Source: Bog-473 sp963726135
GTDB taxonomy: Bacteria; Actinomycetota; Acidimicrobiia; Acidimicrobiales; RAAP-2
Reading direction: 5' to 3'
Assembly (NCBI GenBank): GCA_963726135.1
Contig: CAVSBE010000001.1
Location: 496,001 to 560,000, forward strand
Length of the DNA stretch: 64,000 nt
The notes beneath the pieces were generated by a model that made no database searches, had not been told where the DNA came from, and was given only the letters and a program-made list of their open reading frames with translations. Positions 39,400-47,906 of this stretch are shown here, one piece after another (the stretch's first letter is position 1; every line of letters starts with the position of its first letter). The position numbers and the translations under genes were made by a program.

Positions 39400-39664
39400 G
39401 AGACGGCCGCTGAGTGATCCACCACTTCGGTGGGTGGATTGGTCAGCGTGTGGGTGGGTGCCCAGGCCAGGTCTGACTCCAAACATCCGGCTGACGTCCT
39501 TGCGGACTGTCCTTCGTACGATCCGTCGGCCTGGCCCGGTCACCCACTCGACACCCGCCGGTCGGACGGAGTGACCTCAGAGGAGCCTGCCTGTACAGGC
39601 CCGTCGCTGTCTTGTCCGTCGTCCCGCTTGGTGCGGTGTCACCCCAAACCAATCCAAAGAAGGG
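39400..39664 (+). ncRNA. candidate bridge RNA region of the IS110 element
   Basis: IS110 elements of the main subgroup encode a structured bridge RNA in the long non-coding left end. Here about 260-350 non-coding bases precede the transposase and hold several hairpins: ATCCACC/GGTGGAT (39417-39439), GTCC-TTGC-GGAC (39496-39507) and the palindrome GCCTGTACAGGC (39589-39600). The guide loops themselves cannot be assigned without the target site. Confidence 0.4.
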
Positions 39665-40724
39665 ATGACAGTGACCACTTTGCCACGAGGCATCACCGGC
39701 GGGGTCGATACGCACCTCGACGTCCATGTAGCTGCGGCTTTGGACGAGCGAGGGGCTCTCCTCGGCGTCGAGAGCTTCGCCACGACTGAGAGCGGCTACA
39801 AGAAGCTGCTGGGGTGGTTGAGCGACTTCGGCCCGGTCGAGCTGGTCGGTGTCGAAGGGACCGGCTCCTATGGCGCCGGGCTCACTCGTCACCTGCGGGC
39901 CGAAGGGGTCCGCGTCGTCGAAGTCGACCGGCCCAACCGTCAACGCCGCCGGCGCAAGGGCAAGTCCGATCCCGAAGACGCCATCTCGGCCGCCCGGGCC
40001 GCCCTCTCGGGCGATGCCGCCGGCGAGGCCAAGTCCAGGGACGGAAACGTCGAGTCCATGCGGGTTTTCCGGGTCGCCCGGGCCTCGGCGCGCAAAGCCC
40101 GGACCCAGGCGCTCAACCAGATGCGAGGCCTGATCTCGACCGCCCCCGAGTCCGATCCGGGCCGAGCTCCGGGGCCTCAACGTCTTTCGTCTCCTCGAGC
40201 GGGCCTCGACCTATCGGCCCGGTGCCAAGCGCGACATCGTCTCTTTGACCAAGTTCACCCTGCGGATGCTGGCCAAGCGGGCCATCGCCCTCGAAGAGGA
40301 GATCACCGAGATCGACGCCATCTTGGCGCCTTTGGTCAATGAGACCGCACCCGAGCTGGTCTCCACGCTCGGCCTTGGGACCGATACCGCTTCGACGCTG
40401 CTCGTCGCCGCCGGCGACAACCCCGAGCGACTACACAGCGAAGCCGCCTTCGCCCATCTGTGCGGTGCCTCACCGATCGAAGCCAGCAGCGGCAAGCAAG
40501 AACGCCACCGACTCAACCGCTGTGGCGACCGTCAGGCCAACTCGGCCCTCTGGCACATCGTGATCACCCGCATGGTCTATGACCCGCGCACCACCGAATA
40601 CATCGAGCGGCGCACCAAGGAAGGACTGACCAAGAAGGAGGCGGTGCGGTGCCTCAAGCGCTACGTCGCCCGGGAGGTGTACGGCCTCCTACCTCACCAG
40701 AAATTGGGGCTTGACAGCCCATAG
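39665..40724 (+). CDS. IS110-family transposase (one frameshift)
   Basis: The N-terminal DEDD (RuvC-like) domain shows GGVDTHLDVHVAAALDERG, VGVEGTGSYGAGLTRHL and KSDPEDAISAARAAL. After a shift at about 40155 the other frame continues GLNVFRLLERASTYRP, and the C-terminal Tnp domain has LCGASPIEASSGKQ, HRLNRCGDRQANSALWHIVI with the conserved Ser region. Corrected length is about 350 residues, normal for the family. Activity depends on whether the shift is real. Confidence 0.9.
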
Positions 40725-40787
40725 GAGCATCGTACGGGGGCACCCCCCCCCGAACCACTATCGACGACGACGTCGCCATGGTTTGGT

Positions 40788-41345
40788 TCAGGCTGCGCCC
40801 CGGTTCCACCACACCGGATTCGTGAGGGCCTCCTGTTTCAACCACGAGAAATGATGCTGGGCCGACCGCCGCAACAACGGCACAGTGGCTAGTCCGACCA
40901 AGGCCCAACGCCGTGATCCAGGACGAACTTCGCGAATGATCGAAAGAGCGGAGGCCGCCGCCCAGACATGGAGCAGTGCGTTGTAAGCAGGAAGACTTGA
41001 GGATGGAAGACCCTCTGCCTCGGTGAGAACTGGTATTCCCAGCTTGTTGTGCCGCCAGGGCCAAAGGCTGAAATGGACGACCACGCCCGCCAAGGCCGCG
41101 CCAGACCACGCCGCGAGGAAGGGGTCCCACCTCGTGTCGTCACCTTTCGCGGCGATGCGGATCCACGCCGGGATGCCAGTTCCCCAGAGTGCGCCTGCAA
41201 ACCCGAGTCCGAGTTCAGGCTGCAGAACGAGTCCGACCCCACTGGACAACTCGAAGCCGTGATGCGCCGCAGTCAGGATCGCCGTCGCCGTGGTCCACGG
41301 CCGCCGCATTTTCACCCGATCCTGTCTACTCGCCATGGATGTCAT
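40788..41345 (-). CDS. integral membrane protein of unknown function
   Basis: About 185 residues from ATG at 41345 (a second ATG at 41336); the longer upstream frame is Pro/Arg-rich and unlikely. Four hydrophobic segments are visible: TAILTAAHHGFELSSGVGLV, LAAWSGAALAGVVVHFSLWP, ALLHVWAAASALSII and WALVGLATVPLLRR. The family is unknown to me. Convergent with the IS110 transposase. Confidence 0.6.
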   Translation of the reverse strand: MTSMASRQDRVKMRRPWTTATAILTAAHHGFELSSGVGLVLQPELGLGFAGALWGTGIPAWIRIAAKGDDTRWDPFLAAWSGAALAGVVVHFSLWPWRHNKLGIPVLTEAEGLPSSSLPAYNALLHVWAAASALSIIREVRPGSRRWALVGLATVPLLRRSAQHHFSWLKQEALTNPVWWNRGAA

Positions 41346-41441
41346 TTGATACGGCCGTGAATGTCGAGGCCAGGAGGGCACCTCTAGGCAAGGGGGTGGT
41401 GTTGGCACTACTGCAGCGTCAGGGCGTCCCCCGGATGCCAT

Positions 41442-41460
41442 GTGTCCCACCCTCCCGGCG
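41442..41460. repeat. 19-bp element, reverse complement of 37129-37147
   Basis: GTGTCCCACCCTCCCGGCG. With 37129-37147 it forms a perfect inverted repeat around a 4.3-kb segment that includes the integrase and IS110. Confidence 0.6.
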
Positions 41461-41505
41461 ATAGGGGGCGGTCTCGGGCCACAGTCGATGGCGGCCCTTC
41501 CGTGA

Positions 41506-41796
41506 CTATGAGTTGTCAACGAGTTCGGCAATCTCAAAAATGCTCACGGTCGGTGCGACCCCGTACAACCCAGTCACTCTCTCTCGAAGCTCGTCGGTGA
41601 AGAAAGCTTTCGCCGCCTCTTGCGAGTCCCACACGTAGAAGTTCATCGCCCTCTGCTGCTTCTCGTCCAGAGTGAAGGCCTTGAAGCGAAGGCCCGAAAG
41701 GCCCTCGAACATTTTCCGCGCGTTCTTGGCCACCTCCACTACCCGGGATCGATCGAAGTTGCCGTCGTAGTCGAATACAACGCTGACACCGATCAT
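41506..41796 (-). CDS. small dimeric alpha/beta-barrel-like protein
   Basis: 96 residues from ATG at 41796, GAGGAGG upstream. MIGVSVVFDYDGNFDRSRVV, LSGLRFKAFTLDEKQQRAMN, YVWDSQEAAKAFFTDELRER and a final VSIFEIAELV fit the ferredoxin-like dimeric fold of antibiotic-biosynthesis-monooxygenase or YdhR-like proteins. Catalytic function unknown. Confidence 0.65.
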   Translation of the reverse strand: MIGVSVVFDYDGNFDRSRVVEVAKNARKMFEGLSGLRFKAFTLDEKQQRAMNFYVWDSQEAAKAFFTDELRERVTGLYGVAPTVSIFEIAELVDNS

Positions 41797-42576
41797 GATG
41801 CCTCCTCTTCTGGGGTGGGCGAGCCTTCTTACCCGTCGGGATTCTCCCAGTCGAGATTTCCACATCCTTGTGAGTAGTGCCACCGACAGCCCTCGGACGG
41901 CAACGCGCTACCCATGACAACCGGATCGTGGTCTTAGCCTTCTGATAGCAACGAGTCTGAAGCCGTTGCCGAGGAAGTAGAGCGTGGATCACGAGCAATA
42001 CACGTCGTCTCAACCTCTCCGTCGGAGCGTTGTCATCGAAGTGGTGAGGATCGGGAGTCCTCTCGGCCACATCTTCCGGCTCAGGTCCACGTGTTAGATC
42101 CGTCACACGCCACCGCCTTGGTTACTCGACGACCTCATACTCTCCACTCTGCCGCTCGGCCGTGTTAGAACCAGGGGAAAGGTCACATTCGTGAGAGCAG
42201 CGCCCGAGTGCATAGTCCTTGTTCATGCGGTCACCCATGCAGCCCCACTGGACGTTGTTCGCTGAGTCGATCGTGGGGTCGCCGACTTTCCGCCTAGCGC
42301 AAGGGGCAGGGTGTCGAGCACTGGCGCGTGATGGACGCCGGGTCCACTGAAGTAGCTGGCTGAGCGGTGCCACTATCTGGCGACGACGTTCAGCGCCGAC
42401 TCCTATGACGAAATCGCGGCGCCCACCCGGAGCGCACTTTCAACTGAGGCGACACCTCTGGGCACGCTCATTTTCGACGACTGGGTGTGCTGTCCCCATG
42501 GTGCCGAATCGCCCACCCTCCCGGTGCGTACGGGGGCAGTCTCGGTTGCGCTCCTGATGTGGTTGCGACCCTCACC
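41797..42576. other. intergenic region with third copy of the GC-rich element
   Basis: About 780 bases without a convincing gene. The diverged CCCACCCTCCCGGTG copy at about 42512-42526 is the only structured feature I can name. Several short minus-strand open frames are unrecognised. Confidence 0.35.
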
Positions 42577-43078
42577 TTACGAGGGGTCCAACGTGCGAGA
42601 TTCCTCGTCGTCATTGGTTGCTTCACCGAATCGCTCGGCGAGTAGCTCAAGGTAGCTGTGCAGCTGGGCGAAGCGTCTCGTCCCCAAGATCTGCGATCCG
42701 CATCTCGGCCGCCTGCGCCCGCGCGTTGATGATGCGCTCGAGCCGCTGGCCCTTGGCGGTCAGCCGAATGACGCGGGCGCGTCCGTCGGCTGGATCGGGC
42801 ACACGCACCAAGTCCCCGTGACGCTCCGGGTGGCCGAGCAAGTCGTTGACCGACTGCTTGGTGATCCCCACCTGGTCTGCGAGCTTGGTGGGACGTAGCC
42901 CGCCCAGGGTCGGATAGCGGATCAGCTCTACGTGTGCGGGGTTCAGGTCGTCGAATCCCGCTGCGACGACGCCCGCGTAGATCTGATCGCGGACCCACTG
43001 CCAGCAGACGCGCATGGTGGCGCCAACGTACCGGCTCCTCTCTTGAATGGGGTTGTCGGCCCAGAGAAGCGTTGACAT
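42577..43078 (-). CDS. MarR-family regulator (one frameshift)
   Basis: From ATG at 43078 (MSTLLWADNPIQERSRYVG) the winged helix reads IRYPTLGGLRPTKLADQVGI, TKQSVNDLLGHPERHGDLVR, PDPADGRARVIRLTAKGQRL. A shift near 42675 moves the last helix to another frame: FAQLHSYLELLAERFGEATN and a TAA at 42577. Divergent from a cupin gene across 81 bases with a repeated palindrome-like site, so it probably controls both. Confidence 0.85.
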
Positions 43079-43083
43079 GATCG

Positions 43084-43115
43084 TAAGGTTACCATACTAT
43101 AATCATAAGGTTACC
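43084..43115. promoter_or_regulatory. TAAGGTTACC direct repeat, candidate MarR operator
   Basis: TAAGGTTACC at 43084-43093 and 43106-43115, 22 bp apart, in the gap between the divergent MarR and cupin genes. Each core is nearly palindromic (AGGTTACCT), and the AT-rich TATAAT between the copies could be a -10 box for the cupin gene. Confidence 0.6.
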
Positions 43116-43159
43116 TAACTACCCAATCCGGGACAGGTTAGGGCAAGGAGGTGGTCGCC

Positions 43160-43672
43160 ATGACCGCAGCAGTCGTTGATTCCCCCAAGAACGAGCAGGC
43201 GCAGGCCTGGTGGTTCCTCGACACCTTGGTCGTCGAGCATCGCTGCGCGCCGGGCATGGACACCGTCGTGCTCGAGATGACCTTGCCGGTCGGCTCTGCG
43301 CCCCCACTGCACGTCCACGACGACCTCGACGACACCGGGTACATCCTCGATGGCGAGATGGTCGTGCGCTGTGGTGACGACGAGCTCGTTGTCGGAGCCG
43401 GTCACTGGGTCTCTATGCCCCGCGGTGTGCCGCACTCGTTCCGGGTGGTCGGTGACCACGAGGCACGGATCCTGCTCGTGCACGACAATGCCAGCTTTCG
43501 GGACCTCGTTCGCGACCTGAGCGCTCCGGCCACGGCACGCGTCGTTCCGAGTCAGCCGGCCTTCCCGCCAATGGACGTACTGGCACGAATCGCCTCCTCA
43601 CACGATCTGAGGCCGATCGGGCCCCCCATGAGCGTCGAAGACAGCGCGAGCATCCTGGCCGCCGCAGGCTGA
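43160..43672 (+). CDS. cupin-domain protein
   Basis: 170 residues from ATG at 43160 with AAGGAGG at 43145-43151. A single cupin barrel: PPLHVHDDLDDTGYILDGEM holds the His/Glu-type metal ligands of motif 1 (with Asp/Tyr variants), and GVPHSFRVVGDHEAR is motif 2 with the second His. Probably a metal-binding sensor or small dioxygenase-like protein. It is divergent from MarR and is followed after about 30 bases by a VOC-family gene, suggesting a small two-gene operon. Confidence 0.82.
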   Translation: MTAAVVDSPKNEQAQAWWFLDTLVVEHRCAPGMDTVVLEMTLPVGSAPPLHVHDDLDDTGYILDGEMVVRCGDDELVVGAGHWVSMPRGVPHSFRVVGDHEARILLVHDNASFRDLVRDLSAPATARVVPSQPAFPPMDVLARIASSHDLRPIGPPMSVEDSASILAAAG

Positions 43673-43703
43673 GCGGCAGCGACGGAGCAAAGGAACCATT
43701 CCC

Positions 43704-44091
43704 GTGCAAGTGCAAGCTCTCGGCCACGTCGTGCTCAAGGTCCGGGACCTGCAGCGCTCCGAGGACTTCTACTCGTGCGTGTTGGGCATGCGGATCATCT
43801 CGCGAATCTCGGACCCCGTATGACGTTTTCACACTTGGGACCCCGGGGACCCATCACGACTTCGCCCTCATGGAGCTGGGTCCCCACGCCCCGTCGCCAG
43901 AGCACGACGCCACAGGACTCGCTCACGTGGCGTTCAAGGTCGGCGGTTCAGCCGAAACGCTCCGTCTCGTGCGGAATGTGCTCCAGCCCTCAGGAACGCC
44001 GATCCTCTACGAGGCGGAGCGGGCCTTTACCAAATGCGTGCATGTCCTCGATCCAGATGGGAACGAGATCGAGTTGTACATCGACACCTAA
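43704..44091 (+). CDS. VOC (glyoxalase/dioxygenase fold) family protein (one frameshift)
   Basis: The start is GTG at 43704 (QVQALGHVVLKVRDLQRSED), giving the first beta-alpha-beta-beta-beta unit with metal-ligand His. A shift near 43810 leads to FTLGTPGTHHDFALMELGPH, TGLAHVAFKVGGSAETLRLV and VHVLDPDGNEIELYID, which supplies the other His and the C-terminal Glu. Total about 128 residues, normal for single-unit VOC proteins. Substrate unknown; follows the cupin gene. Confidence 0.82.
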
Positions 44092-44157
44092 GCGCCACCG
44101 ACCCGGCGACGGGGACACCCTTGACGATTACTCTTCCTTGTGGGAGGCATGACAGCC

Positions 44158-45765
44158 TCAGGTCGGGGCCATGCCCACGACCGGTTTGTTGAGCGCGACG
44201 GCGCCGGCCGAGCCGAAGAAGCCGGCGTCGCCATAGGAGAAGATCCCGCCGTCGGAGGCCACCAGCCAGTAGCCGCTTCCATCGGGCGTGGCCGCCATGC
44301 CGACGATCGGTTTGTTGAGCGCGACGGCGCCGGCCGAGCCGAAGAAGCCGGCGTCGCCATAGGAGAAGATCCCGCCGTCGGAGGCCACCAGCCAGTAGCC
44401 GCTTCCATCGGGCGTGGCCGCCATGCCGACGATCGGTTTGTTGAGCGCGACGGCACCCGCCGAGCCGAAGAAGCCGGCGTCGCCGTAGGAGAAGATCCCG
44501 CCGTCGGAGGCCACCAGCCAGTAGCCGCTTCCATCGGGCGTGGCCGCCATGCCGACGATCGGTTTGTTGAGCGCGACGGCACCCGCCGAGCCGAAGAAGC
44601 CGGCGTCGCCGTAGGAGAAGATCCCGCCGTCGGAGGCCACCAGCCAGTAGCCGCCCCCGTCGGGCGTGGCCGCCATGCCGACGATCGGTTTGTTGAGCGC
44701 GACGGCACCCGCCGAGCCGAAGAAGCCGGCGTCGCCGTAGGAGAAGATCCCGCCGTCGGAGGCCACCAGCCAGTAGCCGCCCCCGTCGGGCGTGGCCGCC
44801 ATGCCCACGATCGGTTTGTTGAGCGCGACGGCGCCCGCCGAGCCCAAGAAGCCGGCCTCGCCGTAGGAGAAGATCCCGCCGCCGGAGGCCACCAGCCAGT
44901 AGCCGGTACTGGCAGGTGCCGGCGCCCACCACGACGTGGCCCAGGTCAGTCCGGCCAGCACGGCCTGACCGGACTGGCTCGGGTGGAAGTAGTCAAGCGT
45001 GGACACGTCGGAAGGCGAGAACTGGTAATCGAATGTGGCTCCGCCGTCCCACCGGCAATTGGCGTACTGGCCGCACACCTGGCCGAGCACTGCATTGTCG
45101 GCCTCCACCTGGGCCAGCACCTCTTGGCGCTGCGCCTCGGTGTTAGCGCTCGAGAGCATCGACTGGCAGATGTGCGCCACCGACCACACCGTCTCCGCCA
45201 CCGGGTTCGTGTGCAGCACCGACCACAGCTCGTAGACGTCGGGGATCGACGAGACGAAGATGTGCGACTCCGTCGGCAAGCCCGATTCCAGGGTGGACAT
45301 CGTGGCCTGGAACGCCGCCTGGAACGTTGAGGTCGGCGTCATGGCCGCGATGGTCCCCGTGCACACGTCGTTGGCCCCGATGAGGATCGTCACGTACTGA
45401 GCGCCCTGGGCCACCGCCATCTGTGCCTGGCCCTCGGTGTCCGCCACCTTCGCGCCTGGGACAGATTCGTTGTAGGCATGGCCGGCGATGGAGGGGTTCA
45501 GCGCCAGGATGCGCGCGTAGTGGCTCCGGACGCCGTTGGCAGGGTACCCGTTACCGGTGCTCCACGAATCCTGGGGATGCGATCCGAGGGAGCAGCAGTC
45601 GTCGACGGCCTGGGTGATCGAATCACCGATCGCAGCCATGGTGCCGGGGAGCGCCGGGCGGGCGGACGCCTCGGCTCGCGCACCTGCGCCGGCACCGACG
45701 AGGCAGACCAGCACGAGGGTGCCTCCGCCCAAAAGCCGCGGCGCCCACTTCCGCGCCTCCTGCAT
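44158..45765 (-). CDS. secreted SGNH/GDSL hydrolase with six 42-residue C-terminal repeats
   Basis: 535 residues from ATG 45765, chosen because it gives a normal signal peptide (RLLGGGTLVLVCLVGAGAGA); a GTG at 45798 would extend it. The SGNH domain is complete: block I AAIGDSITQ (near residue 47), Asn block III ILIGANDVC, and block V DYFHPSQSGQ with the catalytic Asp-His. From about residue 285 six units of YWLVASDGGIFSYGDAGFFG... follow, ending PVVGMAPT. The repeats probably form a beta-propeller-like or wall-binding module. An extracellular esterase or acyl-hydrolase of envelope or plant polymer is likely. Unlike its two relatives here it is unbroken. Confidence 0.88.
   Translation of the reverse strand: MQEARKWAPRLLGGGTLVLVCLVGAGAGARAEASARPALPGTMAAIGDSITQAVDDCCSLGSHPQDSWSTGNGYPANGVRSHYARILALNPSIAGHAYNESVPGAKVADTEGQAQMAVAQGAQYVTILIGANDVCTGTIAAMTPTSTFQAAFQATMSTLESGLPTESHIFVSSIPDVYELWSVLHTNPVAETVWSVAHICQSMLSSANTEAQRQEVLAQVEADNAVLGQVCGQYANCRWDGGATFDYQFSPSDVSTLDYFHPSQSGQAVLAGLTWATSWWAPAPASTGYWLVASGGGIFSYGEAGFLGSAGAVALNKPIVGMAATPDGGGYWLVASDGGIFSYGDAGFFGSAGAVALNKPIVGMAATPDGGGYWLVASDGGIFSYGDAGFFGSAGAVALNKPIVGMAATPDGSGYWLVASDGGIFSYGDAGFFGSAGAVALNKPIVGMAATPDGSGYWLVASDGGIFSYGDAGFFGSAGAVALNKPIVGMAATPDGSGYWLVASDGGIFSYGDAGFFGSAGAVALNKPVVGMAPT
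44160..44915. repeat. 126-bp tandem repeat array (six units)
   Basis: Six units of 126 bp (42 codons) inside the SGNH gene. Middle units are nearly identical at the nucleotide level, including silent positions, with variants such as GCCGGC/ACCCGC shared by blocks of adjacent units. This points to recent expansion or homogenisation. Confidence 0.9.
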
Positions 45766-45798
45766 GCGTCCTACCACTCGTCGAACAGTCGTTCCCAC

Positions 45799-46458
45799 TT
45801 GTCAGGCCCCTGTTCTTCCGTTCGCCAGACCTCGACCCCTATCCCACAGGATCGCGCAGGGACTAGCCAAATGCGAACACTTGGGGTCCTTTGGGGTCCC
45901 ACCGCGGGGCGCCGGCGAGGACGGTTGCGCATGACACATACGGCGCGCAACGTCAGGGCGGTCGCGTGATATCGCGCCACCGTAAGTCCGGTGCCGACCA
46001 CTGGTCCGGGCCGTTTTGCGGGCCGCTAGCGCAATCTTGGGGACAGCACAATGACCTTGGTCGCTCGGCGGGCGCCCCGACGTCGGCACGCGCAGCTGAG
46101 CGACGAACCGGTCAAATGCATCGGTCACGAGTGGAGCCGCGGCCTCACCGAGGGCGAGCACGGCCGCCTGGTGCACCTGCGCCACTCTTGGCAGCACGCG
46201 TGGCGTGCTCGGGTTGCGCCCGGGCCTCGCCATAGTCGGCCGCGGTGGAGGGCACGAGTTATACAAGGGTCTCGTGCTCGGCGGTCACTCGCTCGTCATT
46301 ACGCAACGAGCGAACCATGCGCCGCGCTGCCATCAGCTTAGGAGGCGCCGATGCCGTGGAGCCACCCCGCAGGGCGTCTACCGCTTCGGCTCACCGGGTC
46401 ACAGAGAGAGACCCAATCCCGACGTACTGGGCTACCTGTCGCCAAGGTGAACTGAAGG
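45799..46458. other. intergenic region with a TTGGGGTCC repeat pair
   Basis: About 660 bases upstream of the SGNH gene. TTGGGGTCC occurs at 45881-45889 and 45891-45899. No gene is recognised; open frames on both strands lack known motifs and good ribosome-binding sites. Confidence 0.35.
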
Positions 46459-46998
46459 TCACTCCGAAGCAAATCGCCAGCGGGTGGCTCCTCCTGGTTC
46501 GGCTATCAAGAGCGAAGTCGCATGGTGCGACGTGATGCGGTAGATCGCCCACGGAGGAGGTCCGGCAGATGGGGCGCTGTACTCAGCGGTGAGGGCAACG
46601 CCGGACGCATCCACTTGTGCCGGCCATCCCTGGGCGCTCCATTGCTCTGCCATAGTTGCAACCACGGCCGGGTCGGTCACCTTCTCGGCCACGCCCTCTA
46701 TGACGAGGTCGAACTCATTGGTGGCGAGGCTCAATGTGCAGCGCGGGTCGCGTGCCAGGTTTCTTCCCTTACGCGTCTGCTCTCCGGTCTCGAACCAGAA
46801 GGCTCCATCGAACCAAAGCGCACCGACGCCGGTCACATGTGGGCTCCCGTCATGGTTGATCGTCGCCAACCAGCTCGTGTGTCGATCAGGTCCCCCCGTC
46901 CCAGGAGCTTGGCTAAGCCCTCGCGCGAGACGGTCTTCGATGATGGCCCAGTCGATGGTTGGCAGCCCATACAGGTCCGCAAGATTTGTCGTCTCCAT
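46459..46998 (-). CDS. pyridoxamine 5'-phosphate oxidase-fold (PPOX) protein
   Basis: 179 residues from ATG at 46998 (METTNLADLYGLPTIDW). The split-barrel motifs are clear: HTSWLATINHDGSPHVTGVG, FWFETGEQTRKGRNLARDPR and CTLSLATNEFDLVIEGVAEK. Actinobacterial members of this type often bind F420 or FMN and reduce small molecules. Stand-alone gene. Confidence 0.85.
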   Translation of the reverse strand: METTNLADLYGLPTIDWAIIEDRLARGLSQAPGTGGPDRHTSWLATINHDGSPHVTGVGALWFDGAFWFETGEQTRKGRNLARDPRCTLSLATNEFDLVIEGVAEKVTDPAVVATMAEQWSAQGWPAQVDASGVALTAEYSAPSAGPPPWAIYRITSHHATSLLIAEPGGATRWRFASE

Positions 46999-47383
46999 GA
47001 TGGTGACCAATCGTAGGGTGGAAAATCGTGGCCGTGCTATGCACAATCCGCGGTCCCCGGCCCGGCGGCCGCGCCGACGTCGCACTCCGCCGCTGGGTGC
47101 CTGGCGGCCCAAAACAAAGACGATTTCGACCATAGGCCCCGATCCGCCAGTGGTCTCCTGAGCCCGGGCGGGAAGTAACCCTAGGAACGATTGGGGATCC
47201 TCTACGCCCCGACAACCAATCGATGGTGCGGGGACGAGCCATTTGATGAGCCTGGACTGTTCCGAGATTGATCGGTGTGCTGATTGACACGCCGACGGAG
47301 GCCCACTCCATCAAAACAGCACATCACTGCCCGAATCCCCAGAGTTTTTGTCGTCGTGGCCCCGACTGTTTGTTGGGAGCCCT
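46999..47383. other. intergenic region without recognised gene
   Basis: About 385 bases between the PPOX gene and tRNA remnant B. No recognisable gene or RNA. Confidence 0.35.
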
Positions 47384-47430
47384 TGGTGGCGGGGGAAGAG
47401 GATTTGAACCTCCGACCTTCGGGTTATGAG
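47384..47430 (-). other. tRNA-Met 3'-half remnant B (candidate attachment site)
   Basis: Minus-strand reading: anticodon part CTCATAACCC, GAAGGTCGGAGGTTCAAATC and acceptor strand CCCCCGCC-ACCA. There are two extra bases between T-arm and acceptor stem, and the sequence diverges from a tRNA 5' of the anticodon. Same orientation as remnant A, 25.3 kb away. Confidence 0.7.
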
Positions 47431-47558
47431 ACATATTCGTTCCGTCCAACTGGACTCTACGGACTGATCGACTGTGACCGATTTAGCTCTCTAGCTCGGA
47501 TCATGCGACGCCACGCACGCTGAGCAGGGAACCACCTCCTGACAGAGAATTCTCAATC

Positions 47559-47578
47559 CGTGGGATCTTCGTGGGATC
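47559..47578. repeat. 11-bp-spaced direct-repeat pair (CGTGGGATC)
   Basis: CGTGGGATC at 47559-47567 and 47570-47578, about 130 bases beyond tRNA remnant B. About 45 bases to its right are recognisably similar to those right of the copy at 56247. Confidence 0.6.
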
Positions 47579-47714
47579 TCACCTACCTTCGGGCAATCCT
47601 CGGGTCACTTCTCTTGAGACCTGCAATCAGGTTTTGGGACAAAACGGAAGGCCAACGTGTCTACCCCGCAAAACTCGGATTTCCCGCTGTTCACGAACGC
47701 CTTCCCGAGCAACC

Positions 47715-47893
47715 TCATGAAACATTCGGTTCCAACGCATTCGTCGACCCGAACGGACCCCCCTTTCCGAAAGCAAGTTCCGCGAAGCGACGACCCATGC
47801 GAACGTAACCATCAGCATTGGGATGGAGATCGTCTTGTAGATTGGGCGAGTCGTCGGCCGCCGAGCTCGGAGGATTCCCTGGTGGCTTGAACT
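47715..47893 (-). pseudogene. SGNH hydrolase C-terminal remnant
   Basis: The frame reads DDLHPNADGYVRMGRRFAEL before a TGA at 47715-47717. D-x-H-P-N-x-x-G-Y is block V of SGNH hydrolases, with the catalytic Asp/His. It sits directly downstream of the copper radical oxidase gene stop without any N-terminal part, so it is a fragment. Confidence 0.65.
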
Positions 47894-47906
47894 GGCGGCA
47901 CCTCGG

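Larger units (their letters stand above)
39400..40735 (+). mobile_element. IS110-family insertion sequence (ends approximate)
   Basis: The transposase belongs to IS110. These elements lack inverted repeats and duplications, so ends can only be estimated. The right end is placed at the CATAGGAGCATC-like sequence just after the stop codon, a position typical for actinobacterial members. The left end should lie in the non-coding stretch upstream of the transposase. Confidence 0.6.

Noticed and set aside
42122..42373. 83-codon minus-strand frame
   Set aside because: No ribosome-binding site, no recognisable similarity, position in a long gene-poor gap.
44160..44915. CRISPR or satellite array
   Set aside because: Units are 126 bp, contiguous without spacers, and encode an in-frame 42-residue protein repeat.
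45802..46266. 154-codon minus-strand frame upstream of the SGNH gene
   Set aside because: Unrecognised, Arg/Pro-rich, no start signal; I could not separate it from chance.
47384..47430. Functional tRNA-Met gene
   Set aside because: Sequence 5' of the anticodon is not tRNA-like and two extra bases separate T-arm and acceptor strand.
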